Source of the DNA: Moniliella sp. 'wahieum'
Taxonomy: Eukaryota > Basidiomycota > Moniliellomycetes > Moniliellales > Moniliellaceae
Assembly: GCA_003971905.1 (NCBI GenBank)
Contig: RSEE01000114.1
Span: 1 to 64,000 of the forward strand
DNA length: 64,000 nt
Direction of reading: 5' to 3'
Below are positions 56,272 to 64,000 of this stretch, in pieces. Numbering within the stretch: the first letter of the stretch is position 1; each line of letters starts with the position of its first letter. Below the pieces are notes generated by a model. The model was not told the DNA's origin and did not search any database. It worked only from the letters and a program-made list of their open reading frames with translations. The position numbers and the translations under genes were made by a program.

Positions 56272-57593
56272 GGTGGGGAAAAGGAGGATAAACCGCCAAG
56301 GCCTAGGCGGGTCGAAGGAGCTGCCGACAAGGTACCAAGTACCAAGTGAGGAGACGAGGGTGATGACCTGATGACACTGTATTGTAGCAGCGCCGTGCCA
56401 TCGCTCGTGACGCGTGACGCGGGGACGGTCGCTACGCTATCTACTGTCGCTCGCCCTCCGCGTCATCGGCCATCGGCCATCGCTCAGCTCATGTGAATGT
56501 GAGCCTCATCGGCCCACCCACCCATCTCCAACAAGCGGCCGAAGCGGATGCGGCCCCAAGCGGAACAAGCAGACGAAATGTTTCAGGTTTTGGTGCCCAG
56601 CTCCGATTATTCACAAGCGCGATTTGCTAATCTACTAGGTGCTGCTGATTGATGCAGGATGCTGGTCGCTGGCTGATAGCTGATACCCACCAAGTGCCAC
56701 TTGCTCTTCCTTGCCCTCCGCCACACAGCCCACCATCTAAGACACCTCGGGCCCGGGCAGGCAGGCAGCGCAAAGTGCACTTTCTTCGATTCGAACCACG
56801 CTGCCACTGCCTCCCCTCCCGATCCTCGACAGTTCGGAGCGCAAAGGAACTAGGGCTACAGAACACATCGGATCCTGCTGATGCGCTGTGATGGCCACGT
56901 GTGTGGATCGGTTTGAGCATTGGAGACGCAGGGTGATTCGCTGAAATCGGAAGACTGGACGCCTCAACGACCGCACTGGCGTTGATGTTGATGGTCCAGG
57001 CCAGAATACCCTCCGCCAGCGTATTCCAGATCAGCCCCCCCAATCTCTTGTTTGGGGGCAAGGAGAGCAGGACGACGACGTGGCCATTCGTGGGCACATG
57101 TGTATCTGCTGTCTTGGGACTCGAATCCCTCTCTCGTGCAATTAATTGTAGCCTGAGGCTAAAAGTTGACGGTCAACACGGTCAACGGTGGTCAACCACC
57201 AACAGAGACGAGGCATTATATTGATTGCCCTTTTCCAGAACTTGCACCCCAATCCCGCAGGTTCCTCCGGTTTGGCTCAGCCTGCACACCTGCATGGGCA
57301 ACGGGTACACGCCATGCTCACACACACCCATAGCAGGTTGCGCCCACTTGGGCGCCTAGGCAGACCACTGCGGGGCCAGGCCAGCAAAGAAACGTGGCGA
57401 AGCGATCCCGGTTAAACATAAACTACCTGAGTTCTCACCGTCGGCACGCACTGTGTCTGCGGTGCAACCGGCAGTGCAATGGGGGGAGCAGAAACACACT
57501 TCGTCGATCATTCAGCCTACAACACAACAAAGTACCACGGCGCAAAGTCTGGGCAACACTACGCAGTCGGTGGGACTGGCACCCCGTCGGCCG
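56272..57593. other. Spacer and promoter DNA
   Basis: CGTGACG heptads at 56405-56421 lie about 135 bp upstream of the FAH-family start. GGTCAAC/GTCAACG words cluster at 57165-57195. An isolated GGACTCGAATCCC word at 57116-57128 resembles a tRNA T arm but has no cloverleaf. No gene is seen. Confidence 0.5.
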
Positions 57594-58833
57594 TTAAGCC
57601 AGCTGCCGAGGACGAGGGAGCTGCCGGGGGCAGGGGCGCCGGGCTGGGCGGTGCCTGGACCGGGGGGTCAGGGAGGTGAGCGGGCCCCGGGCGTACGGGT
57701 GGGTCGAGGAGAACATGGACAGTAGTTGATCTGCCGGGGGCGGGGGCACGCCCGGAGCGCCATTGTACTGGTACGAATAGTGCTGGGCAGGTTGGACTGA
57801 CGGCGGCGAATGCACGGCGGTGCGGGGCGTAGGTGATTCGAGTAGCACAATGCCGTGGGTACGGAACAACTTGACCAATTCACGGTACAACCACGGTTGC
57901 GCTTGCGCCTGTTCCACCAAGTTGAGCATCTCGATCGACAGTGAGGGGTCTGGCACAACTGGCTGTCCGGCTGCCGCTGCCGCTGCCGCCGAGACGGCAG
58001 CTGCGGCAGCCTCCATTGCCGAGCGGGACGAGCGAGGCCGACGACCATCATCGCTCGCGTCCGAGCCGGAGCGGAAGCGGCGCTTGCGCCCGCCACGCGG
58101 AAAGCTCTGACGAGTGGCAAAGATGCGGAGAACATGGGAAATATTGGCGGCAGTGGGTTCCAATGCAAAGAAATGCTGGAATGCCGGCGCGATCTGCAAT
58201 TCGTCGGGATTCTTCTGGCTCAGAAGCTCCTCCCATCGCTTGTGATGCGCCACCGCCGTGTTGTGCGTGACGATGCGAAAGTGGCCCGCGGCAATCTCGG
58301 CCTCGTCGAGCTTGGAGAGACATTTGGGGCACGGACACAGTTTCTTATGCATATCCGTCCGACCGTCATTCTGCATCATGTCGCGCTTCATTGCCGCCAA
58401 GCGCATTTCGCGCAACACGCGTCCCGTCGCGTCCGTGTCGCTGGTGGGGATGGGGATGGGGACGGAAAACGGGACGCTGGGGTCGGCGAACGCGTCGGCG
58501 GGCAGAATGGACATATCGGCAGGCAAGGCAGACGTGTCGGCGGGCAAGATGGACGTGTCGGCGGAAGGCGGGACGACAGAGCTGGCCTCGGGCTTGACAG
58601 CGGACCATGGCCGGGGGCAGGGGGAGCGGCGTTGGGAGGCGGGGCAGCGGCCTGGGAGACAGGTGCCGGGGGCGGCAGGGCCTGGACGGAGGCGGGGCGG
58701 GGATGGCGGGGGGGGCGACGGCGTCCATCGGGGGCAGCAGGAGCAGCAACGCGTGCAAGCGGCAAGAGCAGGGCACGCGTCGGGGGGAGGGCGGTGGGGG
58801 CGGGAATGAGGGATTGGGTGTTGTGCGTTTCAA
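57594..58833 (-). CDS. Unknown protein with a Cys/His cluster and Pro-rich ends
   Basis: Not recognised. The Pro-rich N-terminus (beginning around 58833 in one frame) leads into repeated PADTSALPADMSILPADAFA. Next is a conserved-looking core, VLREMRLAAMKRDMMQNDGR, then KKLCPCPKCLSKLDEAEIAA with Cys-x-Cys-x2-Cys, and HFRIVTHNTAVAHHKRWEEL with several His. This could be a zinc-binding module. Downstream come RGGRKRRFRSGSDASDDGRR (a possible nuclear signal), an Ala-rich run, MLNLVEQAQAQPWLYRELVK and a Pro/Ser tail to 57594. The 954-nt frame 57594-58547 is uninterrupted. Cys-rich segments next to His pairs also occur in DNA-transposon-related fungal proteins, so a domesticated origin is possible but unproven. 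Confidence 0.5.
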
Positions 58834-59624
58834 TTGGGGAGCGCGTTTTCAAACTTTCCCAGGGCGTGTTTGGACAGCGAGGCCGAGGCGCGCCAAGTTC
58901 CACGTCAGGCCAGCCGCCATGTTGAACGTTCAACTCACGTCAGCCGCGGCGGCACTGGCCCAGTCGTGTGCGCACGCTCGAGCCAAGTGGCGCCAAGCCA
59001 CAACAGGTGCTCGCCTCTTACGTCAGGCAAGCGGCACTGCGGGCGTCCGATTTTCACATGTCAATTGCATGTCACATGTCACACGTCAATGCTCTCCACA
59101 TTCTTCGCTTGACGCTTCCCAACACAGACGAAGACAACAGGGGGGTCCCATCACTCACTTCCGCACTGGTTCAAGCCAGCGTAAGAGGGGAAAACAGAAA
59201 CGGGGACAGGTGATGCATCCCCATTCTTCCACATAGAGGGTTCAATGAAATGGGCACTATGGCAAGGGGAGGGGCAAGGAAGAAGGGGTTCGATAAACAT
59301 TTTGCGCTAGCGTCTGTAACAAGGCGGGGAATGTCACCCGTTCGGCACAGATAGATGCCTTGGTCCCACGCCTCGACCAAACTCTGGATTCCGGCCATCG
59401 AGAACTGATACGCACTGAATAAGGACAAGAAGCACAAGAGAAAGAGTCGAGGGGAGTTGAACAGACAGGGAGAGGACCGGTACATGTTATGGATATAGAA
59501 TGAAACAGTGTCAATGCCATCGGCTTGCACGACCCGTCCCTCTGCAAGGACTATAGAAGCACGACTAGGGTAAAATGAAGTAAATGCGTTTTTATCCTTG
59601 AAGACAGACGGGCGCGCGCCTAAA
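58834..59624. other. Spacer with palindrome and ACATGTCA heptads
   Basis: Holds the second GTTGAACGTTCAAC palindrome (58921-58934) and ATGTCAC-type heptads at 59056-59092. No gene is supported. Confidence 0.5.
58921..58934. promoter_or_regulatory. 14-bp perfect palindrome GTTGAACGTTCAAC, copy 2
   Basis: Identical to the copy at 49032-49045 and likewise followed by CACG-containing sequence and, 120 bp away, heptads. It lies about 90 bp upstream of the Cys/His-cluster gene (minus strand). Confidence 0.55.
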
Positions 59625-61330
59625 TCATATGTTGCGCAGGAAGGGTGGCTGGCGGAAGGCTCCCCGCGCAGTCCTATTTAGGAGGGTAAGAAGGAGCAAG
59701 TCTGAATGCAACGAAGCCCTCGGGACCAGATGGAGGGAAAAAGACGGACCCGCCGTAAGTCGCCGCAGGCGGATACGCTGTCGCAGAAGAACCCGAAACA
59801 GGGACCAAAGTGGTGGCAGCGGTCCACAGTTGGCAGCACCCTGGAGTCCGTAAGATGAAGTTCTATCCCCGCGTGGACCGAACCCGGACCCAGATGCAAT
59901 TCCGCGCCCCCGACGCGCCCCACTCCACTTGGATGAGTCACTGCTCTGGTACGACCTGCCACCGCGAGAAGAAGGGTTTCGAGAAGAAGGGTGACCACGT
60001 GAACTGCGTCCAGGTACGTCCGGAAGAGAAAATTGTGGACGGATCGCCGCCGGCCAACTCGCAATCAACAGCAAGAGTTGGTCATAGTCTACCTCAGGAT
60101 TGCATGCCGCAAAAGGGATCTTGGAGACCATTGAGCAAAATGGAACGTAGGATAGGGACCGGGATTGGTGCCAATCGCACCTCTATTTTGTAAGCGAGAT
60201 TGCGGTGCCGTTCAACGTAAGCAGCGCCCGCTGAATTCCCAATACGAAGAGCAATAAGTTGTTGGAGGATGTCAACCTGTTCTGCAGGTGATGATTGACA
60301 ACGTTGAAGCAGGATGTGAAATAATATGGAGCCCTTGCCGCCAGTCTGAGACGAAGGAATGTATGAAGTGACGTTGCGGTGAAGATGGGCCATGAGGGGA
60401 GCGTGGAGTTTGCGGTCCAGGAGGCTATTGTAATGAGGATCACTTTCGCCATTTTGAAGCAACGCACGTGCACCACTCGCTGCGCTGTCAAGGCGGTCCA
60501 GAATTAAGTCGGCCCACGCCCAAAAGTCTTGTCCGACAATGTACTTGTCCGCAGTGTTGACACCGCGTGTAAGGTTTGACAGAAATGGGAAGGGCTCCTT
60601 ATTTGCGGATATAGGCACGGATGAGGGGAGTGTTGGACAATTGCTTCGCGGAAACGACCTTGTCAAGAGCCGCCATGGCAGCCGACACGCCCACTTCAGT
60701 ACCCCTCCTTTTCTTGGCCAAGTCCACCAGGCACTCCGCAGACATAATGGAGCTGAGCCTTGTCAACATAGACAGGATCTCATCGTCGATTGGCGGAGAA
60801 ATGGACGCAGTGTGAGCAGGAATATTTTCCGCGTCAGACAACGATGGGACGATTGCCTGTGGGGTTGGGACTGGATCCACAGGCTCAGATGTTTCCGAGG
60901 ATTGCTTAGAGGAAGAGGAGGAGAACCAAGATGAATCGCAACAGCACAGCATAACATGGTGAAAGACGCCACGCAAGTCGTTCAATTTATGGGCCACAGG
61001 CGTTTGGGAAGATGGATCGCTGGAGACCCCTTTTGTAGGATCCCCGATCATTTTTGTCACGATCTTTTTTTCAAGAGAAGAAATCGGGGCCGACATAGTG
61101 CGCAGATGGTTCTGAAAAACAGATGCATAATCGTCCCCTTTGGTGGCTACCAGGGACGTCTGTCCCTCAAGAACATGGTAAAGGGTTTTGTACTGGTCGA
61201 GCTGATCCTTGGCCAGTTGAGAAGCGCGTTCGAAAGAAATTCGGGTCGTAGGAAAAGGAGATGGAAGATGGTTGTCGACCCAGTCGGGGTTCGGGAGGCG
61301 AAGAGGAGTAGGGTGTGGAGTGGCGCTCAT
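59625..61330 (-). mobile_element. Decayed LTR-retrotransposon Gag-like gene (Ty1/copia-type)
   Basis: Three overlapping minus-strand frames read as one broken protein. 60599-61330: MSATPHPTPLRLPNPDWVDN, with LEKKIVTKMIGDPTKGV. 60094-60666: KYIVGQDFWAWADLILDRLD, SLLDRKLHAPLMAHLHRNVT, LQQLIALRIGNSAGAAYVER and PIPVPILRSILLNGLQDP. 59625-60131: a Ser/Arg/Gly-rich tail, RSYQSSDSSKWSGARRGRG. A short helical domain with a late Leu-x-Asn-Gly-Leu motif and a basic Gly/Arg tail are typical of copia Gag; no CCHC knuckle, protease, integrase or RT is visible. No LTR pair was found. Frameshifts at about 60630 and 60110. It is a relic, or a fungal gene derived from Gag. Confidence 0.5.
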
Positions 61331-62719
61331 CGTGGATGCGATATACGCCGAGATGGGGGAGGGGGTTGTTGAAGACGTGAGGGGAAAGGTGTGTGGGGAC
61401 GGGGAGTGCTTGGGTGATTACCGTGGCTCACTGTGGATGAGCAAAGAGTTGTAACTCTCGATGAGATCTGTAGTCCGGATGGTCCTCAAGAGTGTGATGA
61501 TGAAATCGCACTGATGGTGGTGGTGTGGCAACCAGCAATGCCTACACAGGAATATCAAGCAGCGAGTCGCCATCAGGGGCTAATAAGCTGCGGGTCAAGG
61601 AAAAAAACAGGAGAGAGACAACAGCGGAACTCCTAGTAGGCCTGAGAAGGAACTGAAGGGACATATCGGCCAGAGCACGGGCCACCCGGTTGAGCTCAAC
61701 GTGCTCAACAGAGAGGATATCATTGGACGAAATAGACGTGGTCCACATGCCAACTAGGGTAAATCCAAAACAAAAAACACGGATGAATATGTGTGCTGGG
61801 ACTACCCTCACACATGTGATCAGAATGTATTTGTGTAGCAACGTAGGGGAGGAGGGGGTACAGAAAAGGTAGGTGAATGGTGGGTGACAAAGAACCTCAG
61901 ATGATTCATCCATTTCCCTTGCGCTTCAACCAGTGGTGCGCTCTCACAACTAGAAGAACACGGCCAGCACTGGTGCTCCAGCCCGGTTTGTGTGCCGTTT
62001 ATGTGGGAGGGGGAGAATTGACTTGATGACACCCACTGGAGGAGCAGGGAGCCGCAAGACTGTACGGCCACTGCGTGCATTTCGTTTTCCTCAATTGGCA
62101 CTCACTCAATACGGCGAAGAGACATATGATCAGTGGATGTCATATAGGACACGTGAATGTGATCCAACCTACAAGAATGACTTCGATTGCGAAGCAGACG
62201 GAGGAGTGGGGCGGTACAGGGGAGGGCTATATTAGGTGGGAAATACTACACGATGTCCGTGTCAGCAGAAAACGCAGGGCAAAAACTGACATTTTTGGGT
62301 GCATGTTTGATATACTCTGCGTTCTTTTTCAATCAGCCTCTGCCCGGCCTGAGCAGTCAATGCAACACATTTTGTCGTGGAGTGAAGAGCTCCGAGGTCG
62401 GACCCGCCCCTGTAATTTAGGGGAATAACCCTTTGGACGGTCAATCACTCGGAACCACGCACGGCATTTTGGCCTCAGATCCTGGTCGACCTCACCGGGT
62501 GTGGAGGCGAGGGAGAGACTCTTTGCTTAGGATGGCTGCCTTCGGTACTCCTAGGCAACGTGGGTTACTGTTCGTTACCACCCTCAACGTCATGGTAAGG
62601 GAAATCATCCGAAGTCCTACCTGAAGATAGCAAGCGCTATACTTGGAGTAACCGCGGCTTCCAGGGTAACTGAGGACGTGAATCGTAAATTCGTAAGCGT
62701 AAGGGTGAAGGAGTCAAGG
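61331..62719. other. AT-richer DNA with no intact gene
   Basis: Lies between two transposon relics and probably contains further decayed element sequence (short open frames only). No terminal repeats were recognised. Confidence 0.4.
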
Positions 62720-62906
62720 GAGAACTTCGCACTTGTGTCTCCTTCTCACCCATGTCCCTGGTCCTACATAGTATGAGATGCTGCGCACTGCCCAAGATCT
62801 GGACTACGCCAGGGAAGAACCAAAGTGTACCCTACCTTTGTCGAAGCCGCGCGCGCCTACCATTTGCTCCATGACGACCGTGTGATTTCTTCGTCAAAGA
62901 TTCTCT
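62720..62906 (+). pseudogene. Decayed Helitron-type helicase fragment
   Basis: In successive plus-strand frames one reads HLCLLLTHVPGPT, a stop (62769-62771), YEMLRTAQD, then after a one-base shift VYPTFVEAARAYHLLHDDR. The Helitron Rep-helicase region between the HUH and helicase domains typically has Tyr-Leu-Arg-x-Leu-Leu-x3-Pro/Arg-Gly-x-Thr-Ser-x-Glu-x-Leu-Arg-Thr, followed by a Tyr-x-Thr-Phe-x-Glu-Ala-x6-Leu-Leu-x-Asp-Asp segment. Order and spacing match. The stop and frameshifts indicate a dead copy. No upstream HUH or downstream Walker A motif was found. Confidence 0.5.
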
Positions 62907-62974
62907 TGGCCAGTACGGAGGTCCTATAGCCGTCCGCACCGCCATTGTCGCTATCATTATCAACGGCCTCATTA

Positions 62975-63251
62975 TCACCAAGAAGTTACTCACCTCAGTC
63001 CGGAAGAAGTTCAAACAAAAGCAGCTGTCTTTGAGGACTTCTTTTACCAACTGAGATGCCAATTCCCAGACGAAGACGAAGACGAAGACGAAGACGAAGA
63101 CGAAGACGAAGACGAAGACGAAGAGCCTCAGGTGGAGGAGGGTGAAAGGATCCTTTCCTCAGCAGACGCCACCTTCTCGCCTATTCAAAGGCACTCTAGT
63201 AGGAAGGCGACCAGAGTGAAAACCAGAGTGGGAAGAGAGGTTGACCGATAA
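62975..63251 (+). other. Open frame with acidic DE repeat next to the Helitron relic
   Basis: A frame reads SPEEVQTKAAVFEDFFYQLR then CQFP, a run of Asp-Glu pairs encoded by the GACGAA microsatellite, and PIQRHSSRKATRVKTRVGRE, ending TAA at 63249-63251. No ATG is obvious at its 5' end. It could be a fragment of the element or of a captured host exon. Confidence 0.3.
63069..63126. repeat. GACGAA hexamer microsatellite
   Basis: About nine perfect tandem copies of GACGAA. Confidence 0.95.
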
Positions 63252-64000
63252 GCGAAATAACAGGGGGTAAGCAACAGGTGGGCCGATAATAAGGACCAAC
63301 AGAGCTAATAGCAAGCCGTATAGTTGTAGACCGTCGGGCGGCTTATATACAGAAGAGTGTGATCGCCCCATAACAAAACATTTCCAGAGTGTTCACTTGC
63401 ACATCACCTTCCCGCACACTTCCTTGGCCTCTCTCGTTCCCTAAAAGTCTCCCAAAATGCGGAGGTTCATTATATCCACCACGAATCCGTCGAAGCCCCA
63501 GCATGGTTCCATATGTCCCGGGAGTCCTTATGCCTGTGACCATCTAGCCTCGCCGCGTTTCCTTCTCCTTTCCCCAACAAAATCAGGCCGGGTTTCATTT
63601 GAAACACGTGGGTTTCCAGAATGACGAGGGGATAAAGCTGGAGGCCTGAAGCTTGATGATCGACTCGCGCACTGTATGTGCCTCACGGTCACAATTTCGT
63701 ACATTTTTTTAGAAGAGCTCTCGATGCCGTTGGCAGTAGACATGCAGGAGAGAATGAGAAACGCGCCGCATACGGTTAAACGTATAGCTGTATGCCCACC
63801 GGCGTTTACGGCGGATCTTACTGGTTCGTCGTTCCTGCATCCTGAGGGCACAGAGCCGACATTAGTAGGCAAACCAAAACTAAAAACAGCTCACACACCG
63901 AAGTGGAAATGGAAAATTATATCATGAGAGTTCTTCTTCTCAGCGTACTACCTCGGTCGTCTCTCTGTGTGCCCACGGCCGTCCCAGACACTGCTCCCCC
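63252..64000. other. Right-edge DNA without a supportable gene
   Basis: Short open frames on both strands only. TATATACA occurs at 63343-63350 and a T7 run at 63704-63710. Nothing was identified. Confidence 0.45.

Noticed and set aside
57100-57160. Isolated T-arm-like word GGATTCGAGTCC on the minus strand
   Set aside because: No matching D arm, anticodon stem or acceptor stem.

Overview
The window is nuclear DNA of a GC-rich fungus, most likely a basidiomycete. Evidence: spliceosomal introns of 50-220 nt with GTACGT/GTGCGT/GTATGT donors and CAG/TAG acceptors, two intron-bearing tRNA genes, and a gene set that is fungal throughout (Gle1, Mot1, Ula1/NAE1, tafazzin, Hrr25-type casein kinase 1, Urk1, GABA transaminase, uL16). 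Donor usage and the many tandem GTGACGCG-like heptads recall smut-type yeasts (Ustilaginomycotina), but that placement is inference.

Layout. 1-1045: a 40-bp minisatellite (about 22 copies) and a CCCTAACCC-bearing block in the orientation of a left chromosome end. 1046-4264: no supportable gene. 4265-11531: Sec7-PH Arf exchange factor, an unknown basic protein, and an SDR oxidoreductase on the minus strand. 11532-19730: gene-poor, with tRNA-Pro(AGG), one multi-pass membrane protein and a candidate small secreted ORF. 19731-32017: casein kinase 1, tafazzin, a COMPASS Shg1-like protein (minus), the NEDD8-E1 regulatory subunit, uL16 (minus), an aprataxin-like HIT protein (minus) and a Ser/Pro-rich ORF (minus). 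32974-47704: a long coiled-coil protein, GLE1 (minus) divergent from MOT1, then an ELL-like elongation factor. 48098-58833: tRNA-Gly(TCC), GABA transaminase, uridine kinase/UPRT, a complex I subunit, a fumarylacetoacetase-family hydrolase (minus) and a Cys/His-cluster protein (minus). 59.6-63.3 kb: a decayed transposon zone with a Gag-like relic (minus) and a Helitron helicase relic (plus).

Most genes are single-copy housekeeping functions: transcription and chromatin (MOT1, ELL, SHG1), mRNA export (GLE1), neddylation (ULA1), vesicle traffic (Sec7), mitochondria (TAZ, GABA-T, complex I) and DNA repair (aprataxin). I see no metabolic cluster or defence island.

The dominant anomaly is technical or evolutionary. 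Almost every long conserved gene is broken by 1-2 nt frameshifts, mostly in or beside G or C runs, yet homology resumes at once in another frame and splice sites are kept. uL16 and the three-exon complex I gene are intact. Residual indel errors in a long-read assembly explain this best, so CDS coordinates below are whole-gene spans that ignore those breaks. No previously undescribed system is evident. The best leads are heptanucleotide arrays and a 14-bp palindrome near gene starts.
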